This document shows positions 45,879-58,109 of a DNA stretch of 64,000 bases, piece after piece. The notes under the pieces are model-generated. The model was not told the origin of the DNA and did not search any database. It saw nothing but the letters and a program-made list of their open reading frames with translations. The stretch comes from Gordius sp. MW1 (taxonomy: Eukaryota; Nematomorpha; Gordioida; Gordea; Gordiidae), in contig OZ038527.1 in the NCBI GenBank assembly GCA_964036665.1, positions 15,345,835-15,409,834 of the forward strand, read 5' to 3'. The translations under genes and the position numbers were made by a program. Position 1 is the first letter of the stretch, and the number at the start of each line of letters is the position of its first letter.

Positions 45879-48800
45879 TTAATCGAACGTTATCAATTCA
45901 GGGGTAGGTAAATCTTTAGGCGCTTCATTTTGCTTTTTGTCTTCATGACTCTCATTCGGATTCATTTGTGCCAAATTTTTAAAGTTCGCTATGGTTTGAA
46001 CGTTGCCTGGTATGGTTGGCCGATTCTGGTTACCATCGATGGCCTGATTCAAGCCTAAATTATTAATATGCATTATATATAATGGTATTTTAAATGTTTT
46101 TTTACTAATAAAAATTTACCTTGCAAATTAAAAGTATTTTCCGAGTAAGTAGGCTGGTTTTGAAAATTTTGCGGAATGCTAGATTGGTTCGGTGGATAAT
46201 AATTGTAATTAACGTGTTGCTGTTCAGGGTGGCTTGTACCAGGATGATAACTCGTAGACATTTGATCTAATAAAATGTATTGATATTTTAATATAGTAAA
46301 TACTTTCGTTTGTTATCGGGAGCATTGTTGGTTGAAAAGTGATGTTTGAATCATAGCCCTTCATTCCGGTATAGGATCCCATAAACGGCTGTTGGTTCAC
46401 ACCCGGTGGCATGCTATAATAATTTTTAATATAAGGAAATATTATATTACTTGACAGGTGGGCTTGGTTGCTGATATTCAATGGTTCTATTGTATTGATA
46501 AGGCATGGTGTTTCCCATATCACCAAATTGTTCTTGAGCTAACCTTTGTAGAGTTACTTGTCGTTGATAATCCATCAACTCCTAATGTAAAAAATTAATT
46601 ACAAATGTATTCGAGAAAAGTTATAAAAAATAAGCTTTAAAAATAAAGTGTTACTCGTTTCTTTTGCCGCATATATTCTAATTTTTGGGAGAGTTGAAGC
46701 TCCCTTTGAAGTCTCATCTCTTCCGCTTCCCGTTTTTCTTTCTGATCAAACTCATCTCTTAATGCTATTAACGCTGCCCTTGACTCTTTAATTTGAGATA
46801 CTTTATCTTGAAGATTTTCCAGATGATCTATATATCCATAAATATTCATATTGCAAATCCTTAACTTTTTCCTTATTAAAGTTAAATTTAGATGTAATGC
46901 GTGACTGTCAAGTAGCGAGATTTGTAGCAGGCCATTTTTATAGCAAATTTTTATTAAAATCATTAATAGAGACAAGCATTGAAAATGGGATATTATGGAA
47001 AAGAGCCATATTTATAAACAAATGGTACACTTTAATTTGAGTCTAAGCAAGCTTTTTGAAACAACAATATAAATCTGTTTAGTTTAATAGGAAATTTGTT
47101 AAGCAAAAATGAGTTAAAATTTTTATTTAAATTTTATCATTCAAATAATAATAAATGCGCATTAAAACATTTCAAAATTAACGCCCAACCCTGCATATGT
47201 TCTTTGTTAAATTTACGAATTAAGTTATTTATGACAAAAATAAAAATACTATATTTTTATAAAATGTGATTGGCTATCGCTTTAAGGAAGCGCTAATCGA
47301 TGTTGTGCCTTAATTGATTTCAAAAACGATTTGATCGCTCTATTTAAAAGCGAGCGAATAAAAACACCAAGTGCTAATAATACTTCTTTTGTCTTCCTGA
47401 ATCTTTATTTGTTCTAGTAGTTTGGGTTGCAAATGGCTTAACGTAGTAAATAACGTTTGCACGGATGTATCGTTAAGGATAAGACGGCCTCTGGAGGCGT
47501 TGCTTTGCATCCTTTTCACAAATATATTAATACCATTTCGTAAGGCTGTGACAAACTCTTCCAGATCTCCTATGCTTTCCCCTTGCTCATTCTGAACTAA
47601 ATTCTTTGAAAAAGACATGAAGTAAGTTTAAAAAACAATTGTCGGCAAAACTACAAGCCTAGCAATATTTTTACTTCGTGCAGTATGGTTGTATTTACGT
47701 CAGGTCCTAGTTGTTTGGATTGGGATCTAACATTTATAAAACCCTGTGGATTTTGGGATGTCTTAGAAGGAAGTAAACCGGGTTCGGGGGCAGATGGTAA
47801 GGTAACGTTTTTAGGCGAATCGAAGGTGAGTTGTTTTTTTCTATTTTCCCAAAAACTCCTATCGAGGTATCTCGCCAACTCGTTTTCCATGTCAGCTTCG
47901 ACCGACGAATTTATACCCAAAGCCGCAGGATGCAAATTCTCAAATAAATTATAATTGTATTTAATTAGAAGTTAATCTTCCAATACTTATTTGTGAGCTA
48001 TTGAGAGTTATTTCCAAAATGCTGGATAAATTTTATCAAAACAAACTATTACTAAGTTAAGCAAATTTACCTTAAAGATACATAAATAAGTGAGGTAACG
48101 GGATTAAAATTATAAGGTAATATCTATTTTGTACTTGTTCAAGTTTATTACTAGTGCCCTCTGGTCTAGTTCCCATATAAGAGTATTTCGAAGCCTAATA
48201 AATTATAACATAAAAAGGTGAAGATAAATTATTCTCAAGGAATAAGTAATAACTGCCGCATTGGATTATCACCAGAGGCACCAAAATGTTTAGTTAAAAG
48301 GTGGCGGCGCTGGAAAAAACGGAATCTGGTGCAAAATGTAATAATTAAATACATATTATCAAATAAATCACTAAATCTAACCCTTGCCTATATTACATAT
48401 TGCCTATATTACATGAATTTACAAAATAAACGATAATAATATTGGAAAACTTAGAAAACGCGAAGGGTTCAGTCACACTATAACTGCGCATGCGCATAAG
48501 CAATTCTTGCCCGTATTACATTTTGCACAGAAGTGAAAAAACGACTTTAATATAGAAGTTACAATAAAAAAGGGGTTTTAGCGAAAACTACCAATCTGCA
48601 GAAAAATATCGTGTGTTGTACAATAATGTACATCGAAAAAACTGCAAAAAAGCGAATATTTGAGGTTAATTTTTAATAACTTCCCCAGAGGACACCGTTA
48701 AAGTCAGGAACGACAATATTCCTACATCCTAATTTTATTTTTTCAAACCTTATACTTTACGCTTTTCATTACCGTCTCCTAAGAAATTGTTATATATTGA

Positions 48801-51800
48801 CACTTGGCAATTAACATTCTTAAAAATTCTTAATCTTAACTAATGCTGCTGAATAAATTAAATAGCGTTTAACACAACTTCCCCTTTTCTTCTCTAAGGC
48901 TAGTGTAATGCCTAAACGGTTTTATAATTGTATATCTATCAAAACAGTCAATCATTGTCCGCATAACCTTAGAAGACAATTTCCCCTAAAGGTAGCTTAT
49001 ATTTAAGGCAAATGTTTATGTCCATTGATATTACCATCAATTATAGCCCATAGTGTTTATTGCATGTTTACTATAGCGTTATAAATACAAGGTGCGAGTG
49101 ACTTTTAATAATATTATTATTATTTACAGAATTGATAACTAGTGGCACATATTAAAACGTTGTAAAAACATAATTAAAAGCGGCATTATTATAGCATTAA
49201 GAACATAAAGTTTTAAACTTTGAATTAATCATTTACTGGAATAACATTTATGAAACATATCATTAAAAGAATGTGAAATGGAAATTTTAAAGCTGCTAAC
49301 TATGTCTTGATACTTGCTTTCATGCTACTATCTCATTATATAAATCAACGTGTTAACCTTCACTTCCTCTATATTTTTGCAAAACAAATCTACCCTAACA
49401 AGGTCAATTGGTTATTTATAAACATCACTATATAAACCCATCGTCTATCGTATTGACCAAGTTTTTTTTACCCATGCCACAAAAGCCGTTCCCCCCTTTT
49501 ACTAACATAACTAATACCCCATCCTCGCATAAAATCAAATTATCCTCGATGTTAGATTTTTTATACATATAAACCTTTTACTAGTACCCTTTATATGTAA
49601 TCATTAAATGAGCATCTTCAACAATTTTCTCCGAAACATTACACATTCACCCTAAATATGTATATAAGAACTTTTACTTTTGCCGCTTTGGCGAGATTTG
49701 CTTCAGCTTCGCTAGCCGACAAAGCGAGAGCCAACTCGATCTCCTCCCTTTCTTCTTGTTCCGTTTTTAAGGGTGGTTCCTGCGGCTGCCTACTCAAAGG
49801 GCTATTCACGTACTCGGATGGTAAAGCGTTTTTTCCTTCTGTCGATGTCTACATTTATATTTACCATAAAATAAGTTCAGTTATAAGGCATGCATTGAAA
49901 TATTAGCGTCGCACTAAGTTGGTTTCCAACAAAAACTACTACATTTTTACTGCCATAATTTTTGCGAGAATAAGCCTTAAATGACAAAACTTAAGATTAT
50001 AGATTCTAAACATCAAAAGTCGAACTAAAGGAACAAATAATGACTTTTTTACGATATTATTTAACGAAAGCATGTTTAGATTATGCGAATACCTTGAATG
50101 ATTCGTAGGCTTCAGACTCGTTGCCGGTAGTACTAGAGGAGTCATAAAAATTTTCATACATTTTGGGAGTGGAAGATTTTAACGCTTTTGCACTGCCCGA
50201 AGATTCGCCGGTCGATGTTAAATTGTTATTCAAATCGTAACATTCGTCACAAACCCTTACAACTCTTTCGATCCCATATTTGGGGATGATAGATACTTTA
50301 GACGAACATTTCTGACAAAACACTTGCCCACAACACCGGCAATGATGCTAAATTTATTAGCAACAATATATTGGATATATTAAAAAATAGTTTCCCTTTA
50401 ATAATTACAAAAAATTATGTGTAAAAATTACTTTTCTTTGGACAAGTGTGAAGGTCGTATTGCAATTGTGACAATTTTCACCATCAATCCAATCGGGTGG
50501 GTTTTCGGTCATAAACATGGCGTCACTTTCTTTCAGCATGGGAAATGTGTAGCCTTAACACTTAAAATATAATAACACTCGCCTTATATACCTTCCATTT
50601 TTAAGAGCACGTACGTATCTTTAACGATATGATAATTAGGTTCGTTGCGAAAAACGTAGGACCAAATCTGGATTAATTCCAATATTTTATGCTTTATAGG
50701 CTCATTGTTACATTCCTAAGCAATATAAGTGATTTTAAATAATATCAATAGTAACTTTAAGTATATCTTTCAAATCAAGCATAAAATCTTTGGTGGCAAC
50801 TTCTTTATGAACACTTATCCCACAATTTTTGACAACAGATTCCAAAACCTGTAAATCATATTAACATCATAGCAATAATTACTTGTAATGTGTAAAGTAC
50901 GACATTTGGATTACAAGAGCTTAATCTTCTTTTAATAGCTTGAATGGCCGCCTTTGAACTGCAAAAAGTGAAAACATATGAACGTTGAAATGATGGGATA
51001 TACTAACAATAATTAGTAACTTAAATGGCTGGGGAAGGTTGAAAAAAGGATTAAAATTTTTAGTCTCCCCACGTTTCTCTCCTTTTACAATAAAATTCAT
51101 AACATTTACTTTTGAATGACCTAATTTTGTGTCATTGTTCACACCCAGTTGTGTGTAAAAAAACAGCATGCAAAGACTTAAATATTAGGACTTATGTATT
51201 ATAAAAAGTCCATCAAAAAATCTATAAAAAAATTCATTATTTTAAAAAAATTATCAGGGAAAATCAAGTTGGGTAAAATTTAGTGCAATATACTATAAAT
51301 ATTTAAGCAGGCATGCAAATACATCTTATATCACAAGTTCAAAAAATAGGCAAAAAGAGTGTGTTATTAGTCATAACTATTTTAATATCTTATCGTTTTT
51401 AAAACCTAAACTTTTAAATAATTTAAAACGTTTATTTATATAACCTTCCAAGCAATATGCTAAAAATTTTAAGTCAACTAAAAATTAATGATTATTAGCT
51501 TTAAATTTTAATAGTTTTTTTGCAATTTTAACTCACAAAAAAATTGATTTTACAAAGCCTACAATAAACTTATTGTCATATATATTAAATTTATTAATTT
51601 TTTGAGCTTTGAATTTTAAAGGTGCACTTTAATATTTTAAAAAGATTATCTACCCTTCTCCCAAAAATTAACAAACAATATGCCTTTTCAGAGCAATTAA
51701 TAAATATACACATTTGAAGACAGATCTGTGTGAGAAGAATGTATTAGATTCCATTTTAGGATAAATCATAACTTTTCAGTTATCATAATTAAAACTCCCT

Positions 51801-54800
51801 AATTTTCCCAATGTTTTAAAACAATTTTGACAACAAACTTATTAATTTATATTTTTAATATTAAAAAGGATAAATAAAACTAATTTTAAAGTTTAAATTA
51901 CTTAATTCTTATACAATTGTTACCAAAAATTTCTTAAATAAACATTTTAAAAAAAATAGTTTTACAAAATATGATTGAGTTAAAAAATCATATACCATAT
52001 ATATATAAGCAAATGTGTACAAGCTTTATGGAAAACAATGACAAAATTTTGAAGAACGAAAATAATTTGATTTGACCAGTTTTGCAGTTTATTGTGGATG
52101 AAAGAATATTAATTAAAATTTGCAATACCATTATAAATCGCAAATTGCCATACTTTAGTGTTTGATAATTATATAATAGATTGTAAAACTTAAAAGGAGA
52201 TAATTAATTTCTTTAAATAAAACAGCAGGTTATAACTAAAATAATTATAATCTGTCATAGGTTATAATTAAAATTATTATAATGGGACATTCCATGTCAA
52301 ATCGCCACGTTTTCGGCCGACCCCCTCAGAATTTTATAAAATTTGGTGGAAATGTTAAAACTAGTAAAATTAATTTCCGAAAATTTTAGCTCATTTGGGC
52401 CACTACTTTTCGAGTTGTGTGCTCTCAAAGGTCGAAAATCGGCCATTCAAAAAATCGGGTTGTGACGCTATATTCAATAAAATTCATAAGTTATTGGCCC
52501 CCAAATCATAGAATCTTGTTGTAGTAATAGGTAAGACCAATCTCCATAGGGAAAAAATCCAAAAAATTTTTTTTGTCGATTGGTCATCTCATAATGGCCG
52601 AAATGGCCAATATGGCATAACTACTGTTGAACCCTCTCAAACCGTTTCAAATTTGAGACAAATGTTTTATACTACCTATTAATCAAATTAAATAAAAGAG
52701 AAAGTTGGGCGGCCATCTTGAAGTGGTCATAAATTGCTAGAAACGGTATTTTATTTATTTGGCGCCAAAATGACCCTCCAAAATTGGTTTTTTTACTCAT
52801 TTAGCCATCTTATAATATTATTATATCTATTATACAAATATTTTTGCTATAAATTAACACCCCAACCCCCCCCCCCCCCCATATTTCCTATAAATTACAA
52901 TCAAAATAGGGAGTGGTTTTTCTTCGAATTTTGAAATAGAAACAGCTTTGAAAAATCACCTTAAATAATAATTTATTTCAAAGTATATATTCATTGTTTG
53001 TTATTCGATATGTAAAAGTATTAAAAAAAAGTATGACGGAGGGCATGTCTTCAAGCGCATATAAAAAATTAATTTAACATATCTGAAGTATATTTTAGGT
53101 AGGGCAATATGTTTTAGTGTCGCATCAAGCATTTCGTTTTAAAAAGGTATAAGTTCTCCGGTTGAGGTTAAAGGTGATACAATTTTTAATAAATCCCATT
53201 TCTTTAGAGATATTTTGTGAAATTTATCTAAGCGAAAGGGTTCGCATGGGTTAAGCAAACTAACTATTATTTTTTCATCGTCATAATTTTTATTATAAAT
53301 TAGATTCAAAATTTTGAACGTCTAGGGGATAATTAGTTGATAGTAAAATTAAACGATAAAGTAATTTTATTAAAAGAATTCGACATCATTTAAAATTCGC
53401 GCTAGAGGTCATACAAATTAATTCATACGCGCCAAAAAAGAAATCAATCTGTGTTGATAAGGCAATTTTAAAGCCTATATTCAATAATCCTGACGATTTT
53501 ATTATCTATTTCACGAGCCTGTTTCCAAATTACAATAAAATAATTTGTGGGAAAAAATTACTCGCTATTTTGATTTAAGATTAAGGGGGGGGGGGGGGGG
53601 GGTTGGGGTGTTATTTTATAGCAAAAATATTTGTATAATAATATTATAAGATGGCTAAATGAGTAAAAAAACCAATTTTGGAGGGTCATTTTGGCGCCAA
53701 ATAAATAAAATACCGTTTCTAGCAATTTATGACCACTTCAAGATGGCCGCCCAACTTTCTCTTTTATTTAATTTGATTAATAGGTAGTATAAAACATTTG
53801 TCTCAAATTTGAAACGGTTTGAGAGGGTTCAACAGTAGTTATGCCATATTGGCCATTTCGGCCATTATGAGATGACCAATCGACAAAAAATTTTTTTTGG
53901 ATTTTTTCCCTATGGAGATAGGTCTTACCTATTACTACAACAAGATTCTATGATTTGGGGGCCAATAACTTATGAATTTTATTGAATATAGCGTCACAAC
54001 CCGCTTTTTTAAATGACCGATTTTCGACCTTTGAGCGCCCATAACTCGAAAAGTAGTGGCCCAAATGAGCTAAAATTTTCGAAAATTAATAATTTTACTA
54101 GTTTTAACATTTCCACCAAATTTTATAAAATTCTGAGGGGGTCGGCCGAAAAACGCCTTTTTATGATCGATTTGACATGGAATGTCCCTAATCTGTCATA
54201 TAAAAATAAGTTTCATTTTTAGCCAACAATGTTTTATCTTATTGAAAGAGCTTATAAAAAATACATAATTACAAAGTATTGAAGACAATTATTTGCCCCA
54301 AAAATCCATACTTGTATAATCTCTAAAACATTAGTAAACAGCAAATATAATGTAGACTATGCTGATAAATTCATTGCTTCCCATTATTTTTAGATAATTT
54401 TGATTGTCCCCAAACAATTATAACTTAATTATTTTAAAAGATTACCTTTATACATGATTTATGCATAATTTTTTAACTTTGGTACGCAAATTCCTACACA
54501 TATATAGTTCTTTAAATTTTAGTCTCATGAAAATTGACCAATTTTTTAAAAAAATTAGGGCCAAAACAGGGTATAAAGAATGCAAATATTAAAATTTATT
54601 GACAATTAAAATTTCAATCATTTATTTCTTAAAGGCTGCATTAATATGCTACAATGCATCACAAAAAAACTTATCAAATTTTATCTATTTTCCCTACCTT
54701 ACATCCTTCTGCCTAATCATATCACAAATTTGTAATATAGCATCCCAATCAGGTTCCAAGAGCATATTGCTGGTAGCCTTATCTGTTTATTTATAAAGCA

Positions 54801-54854
54801 TATATAAGCTAAATATATACCAACGAGATTTTCAAAGGTAGACATGCGAAACAT
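45879..54854 (-). CDS. HGS: Hrs, ESCRT-0 subunit
   Basis: Hrs binds ubiquitinated cargo and PI3P on early endosomes and recruits clathrin and ESCRT-I. Fifteen exons, 5' to 3': 54821-54854, 54698-54782, 50883-50958, 50756-50848, 50592-50715, 50432-50553, 50093-50347, 49678-49848, 47675-47938, 47384-47603, 46655-46827, 46451-46581, 46304-46413, 46120-46266, 45879-46054; total 2181 bases, 726 residues (human about 777). The VHS domain is residues 1-140 ([28 protein letters not shown]). The FYVE finger is 159-218: [28 protein letters not shown], with all eight ligands. A double-sided UIM lies at 295-312 (LALALSASE). An [12 protein letters not shown] motif (family ELARYLNRNYWE) is near 335. A helical core with coiled coil covers 409-560, then a Gln/Pro/Tyr-rich tail ends in the clathrin-box-like LITFD, as in other Hrs proteins. 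A second in-frame ATG (54845) could also start it. Confidence 0.93.
48375..48412 (-). repeat. Fragment of a Helentron-linked repeat
   Basis: It contains CTAACCCTTGCCTATATTAC and a second TTGCCTATATTACAT. This is the reverse complement of the ATAGGCAAAATGTAATATAG repeats at 16024-16072 inside copy B. It lies in Hrs intron 8. Confidence 0.5.
48996..49240 (-). mobile_element. Internal fragment of the (CGAGA)n hAT family
   Basis: It matches the interior of copies 1-3 (AGCCCATAGTGTTTATTGC, GAATTGATAACTAGT, TTAAAACGTTGTAAAA, TAAGTTTTAAACTTTGAATTAA-like) in the orientation of copy 2, without either end array or target duplication. It lies in Hrs intron 8 and is more diverged than the full copies. 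Confidence 0.7.
51174..52227. other. Hrs intron 2, no feature seen
   Basis: A/T-rich intronic sequence with no open frame or recognisable element before the fold-back insertion. Confidence 0.5.
52228..52283 (+). repeat. 32-bp tandem duplication with an intact reference copy of the insertion site
   Basis: A 32-base unit beginning GGTTATAACTAAAAT and ending ATAATCTGTCATA (52228-52259) is followed by a second near-identical unit starting at 52260. The second is cut after ...ATTATAAT (52283) by the fold-back element and continues at 54189 as TAATCTGTCATA. The first unit thus shows the pre-insertion sequence. Confidence 0.85.
52284..54188. mobile_element. 1.9 kb fold-back element, 4-bp target duplication
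   Basis: The termini are GGGACATTCCATGTCAAATC and the mirrored GATTTGACATGGAATGTCCC-type end. The arms 52284-52880 and 53583-54188 are nearly perfect inverted repeats of about 600 bases whose inner edges are a long C-run and G-run. The ~700-base centre has no gene. TAAT is duplicated on both sides (52280-52283 and 54189-54192), confirmed by the adjacent uninterrupted unit. It lies in Hrs intron 2. The superfamily is not certain; 4-bp duplications occur in a few groups (for example Sola, or TTAA-like groups with altered site). Confidence 0.85.
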
Positions 54855-55117
54855 TTTATTATTATGTGTGGCTTGAAATTATGATAGACTGACCTAATCC
54901 GAGTCAACCGAGAAATATACAGCTGAACAAAATGAAAATGACGGTAACCGGTCAAAGGAGCGAAAAAATAGCATCGAAATTCGTCTAAATGTGCAACAAA
55001 TTAGACTTAATAAATTTTAATAGATTATTAAGATATTGGCTAATAATATATATGTGCAAGCAAAGTATAAACATAACAATGTAAATGAGATGTTGTTTTT
55101 AAAAGAAAAGACAATCA

Positions 55118-55215
55118 TAACAAATTCTTTACATTGTTGTTTTGCCATTACATCAAGAGATTGTTAATCTGGCAAAATAGATCTAATAAACTACTATAAA
55201 AAGACTAATTTTAAT
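55118..55215 (+). repeat. Direct repeat flanking the hAT fold-back (left copy)
   Basis: It shares with 59569-59672 the blocks AAATTCTTTACA, TGTTGTTTTG, ATTACATC and AATCTGGCAAAATAGAT in the same order and orientation. At the right copy this sequence lies just beyond the stop codon of the terminal exon at 59654, so it may be 3' untranslated region that was duplicated. Confidence 0.6.
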
Positions 55216-55789
55216 ATTTAACGAAAAATTATCTGGACTTTTAAACTTTTTAACACTTTTAAAATATATTCATATATTATTAAATTTACAAAGCCAATAG
55301 TTTTCCAAAATATAGTTTGTACTAGTGTTGTAAAAACGGCTGGCTGGTTTTTCCCAGCGTATTGCTAAGCTTAGTTGTTGGCGTTTTTTTTCACCCAACC
55401 TTTTCAGTGTTAGGTGAATTTTCTTGGGAGGGCTTTGGCGTTTGGCGTTTTCGTAAAAAACACCCAAAGCGTTTTGGGTGTTTTTTTTGGGGGCACCTTT
55501 GGCGTTTAGGTTTGGGTGTATTAAACAGCTAAAGGGTTTGGGTGGATAATATTATTAACCTTTTGGTTTGGTTTTGGACGTTTTGGGTTGGGCATGCAAA
55601 TATATCTATTTGTTTATATTGTTCATCATATTTGTATATTTAGATTTAGGTAATGAACTTTTAATTTAAGAAAATAAAAATAAATGTATCATGACGTCAG
55701 TAAATTCAGTAAATTATAATTAATTATTATGCATTATAGAAGTAGGGACTGAATTAATGTGTTTATTTATGCAAAAAATTTGTGAAGAT

Positions 55790-56765
55790 TTGCCCCCCCC
55801 CTTATTTTTTACCCTCTTTCTCACCTGGGGAGGAACGGCGGGCAGGTGGGGTGTTTGCCCCCCCCCTAATTTTTTACCCTCTTTCTTAAGCGGGGGAGAG
55901 GGGGGTGTTTTGCACCCCCCCCTAATTTTTTACCCTCTTTCTGATGTGGGGGAGAGGGGGGCATGGGGGGTGTTTTGCCCCCCCCCCTTAATTTTTACCC
56001 TCTTTCTGATGCGAGGGAGAGGGGGGGCAGGGGGTGTTTTGCCCCCCCCCACCTAATTTTTTACCCTCTTTCTGATGTGGGGGAGAGGGGGGGCATGGGG
56101 GGTGTATTGCCTCCCCCCCCCCCCCCTAATTTTTTACCCTCTTTCTGATGCGAGGGAGAAGGGGGCAGGGGGGTGTTTTGCCCCCCCCCCCCTAATTTTT
56201 TACCCTCTTTCTGATGCGGGGGGGGGGGCAGGGGGGTGTTTTGCCCCCCCCCCTAATTTTTTACCCTCTTTCTGATGTGGGGGAGAGGGGGGCATGGGGG
56301 GTGTTTTGCCCCCCCCCCCTAATTTTTTACCCTCTTTCTGATGCGAGGGAGAGGGGGGGCAGGGCGTGTTTTGCCCCCCCCCCTAATTTTTTACCCTTTT
56401 TCTGATGCGGGGGAGAGGGGGGGCAGGGGGGTGTTTTGCCCCCCTCCCCCCTAATTTTATACCCTCTTTCTTAAGTGGGGGAGAGGGGGGCAGGGGGTGT
56501 TTTGTCCCCCCCCCCTAATTTTTTTATCCTATTTCTAATGCGGGGGAGAGGGGGGCATGGGGGGTGTTTTGCCCCCCCCCCCTCTAATTTTTTACCCTCT
56601 TTTTGATGTGGAAGAGAGGGGGGGCATAGGGGGTGTTTTGCCCCCCCCCCCCTAATTTTTTATCCTCTTTCTAATGCGGGGGAGAGGGGGGCATGGGGGG
56701 TGTTTTGCCCCCCCCCCTATTTTTTACCCTCTTTCTGATGCCGGGGGGAGGGGGGGGGGTGAATC
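55790..56765 (+). repeat. Left G-run/C-run minisatellite, about 15-16 units
   Basis: Units of 60-68 bases: TTTTG, a run of 7-13 C, TAATTTTTTACCCTCTTTC, TGATGCGGGGGAGAG, a G-run, CATGGGGGGTG. Unit length varies mainly through C- and G-run length. Each unit has three or more runs of at least four G, spaced by 1-4 bases, so it could form quadruplexes on one strand and i-motifs on the other. Confidence 0.9.
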
Positions 56766-56825
56766 GCCCCTCTTCTTATTTTTTATTCTCTTTCTCACCA
56801 GGGGGGACCGAAAAGCCCTTTTTAA

Positions 56826-57130
56826 CCCTTTCAAAATATTTTTGTGAATTTTTGCGGTCACGGTGGTGACAAATGTCATAATCAACATTTTCTATTGAAA
56901 TTAATATTTTTTTTTGAAAATAGGCTTATTATTTATGTTCTACTATTATAAAAAATATTTTTGAGAAGATTTACGGTCACAGTGGTGACAAATGTCTTAA
57001 TCAACATTTTCTATTGAAATTTATTTTTTTTTTTGAAAATTGACTTATTATATGACAAAGTTTTCTAATATTTGAAAATATATTTTTGAAGATTCGCGGT
57101 CAACAATTGTCTTAATATACCATATCAATT
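56826..57130 (+). repeat. Three ~118-bp tandem units in the fold-back centre
   Basis: Each unit contains AAAATATTTTTG, CGGTCACGGTGGTGACAAAT (short palindrome GTCAC...GTGAC) and CAACATTTTCTATTGAAAT. The third unit is shorter and more diverged. Confidence 0.75.
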
Positions 57131-57254
57131 AAAATAAATTTTTTAATTTAACTTCATTTAAGAATAAGCTGTATTATTAAATATAATATTAATATGAAAT
57201 CTTACCAATTTAAAAAAATTTGCCATCATGGGTAAGTAAGTTTTACTATTTAAG

Positions 57255-57420
57255 TTATCTGGGCATTTTATGGAAAAACTTAAGGTATTTCCAAAAAGCA
57301 TATCATGCTATTAATTACTATGCTTTCACAAGGCACCAACACTCTATACGTCCTGTTGACTTAGACCTCGCGTTTACAATGCTTATAAGGATAATAAAAA
57401 AATCGGACTTTTCTGAGTAA
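57255..57420 (+). CDS. Coding-like block inside the hAT fold-back
   Basis: An open frame encodes YLGILWKNLRYFQKAYHAIN, then YAFTRHQHSIRPVDLDLAF and TMLIRIIKKSDFSE before TAA. The composition is unlike translated repeat and unlike the surrounding A/T filler. It is preceded by a donor-like GGTAAGTAAG (57230) and an acceptor-like TATTTAAG (57247-57254), so it may be the last exon of a gene. I do not recognise the family. Being between the arms, it could be host sequence carried by the element. Confidence 0.35.
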
Positions 57421-58109
57421 CAAAAATGAGTTAAGCATCTTAATTTAAATTATTGCTTATTATTTAATAAGAAACCTAATTTTCTAATTGCTTATGACTT
57501 AATTCGCAGTTGACATAATAAAAAAAGTTTAATTTTCATTAATTTTATTTATAATAATATGATTCGCAACTTCTACATACCTTGATATGTTACGTTAAAA
57601 AAGAAATGAATGTAAAATGATGTAATAAAGAGCCTAGCCAGCCCACGCCACACCATGCCTTGTTGTGCCATTTTTTTATATATTTAGTTTAGTACTTAAC
57701 TTAAATCTGATAGGTTGCGCATGCATTGCAACGAGAGAAGGGAGAGAGAGGGTGGATTAGTACATGAACATGTACATGCTACATGGGAGTGGTGATATGT
57801 TGAGTCGCGCGGGATGCCGTTCTCTCATATAAAATATAGTTTAATAAATATAAAATAAAAGGGATATTATATAATTAATAAGTCTTTATCTTTTACAAGA
57901 GGCGAGGAATTCAAAATATATTTAAATTAAATTTTGTGATAAAAATTGCTATTGCCGGGAATATTTAAATGGGGGTCTGTTAGCTGTCATTAATTTAGAA
58001 TGAATTAAAATATTAATTTTTAATTGAAGGATTGAATTCAAAATCTGCTCTCGAATGGCCAGATAAATCTCATTTTATAATCGTTTTCTATTTATTGAAA
58101 ACACCACAC

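Noticed and set aside
50921..51169. An 82-residue minus-strand frame just upstream of Hrs exon 3
   Set aside because: It reads through the exon 3 acceptor in another frame and lacks VHS similarity. The real N-terminus is at 54698-54854, where the phase and VHS sequence fit.
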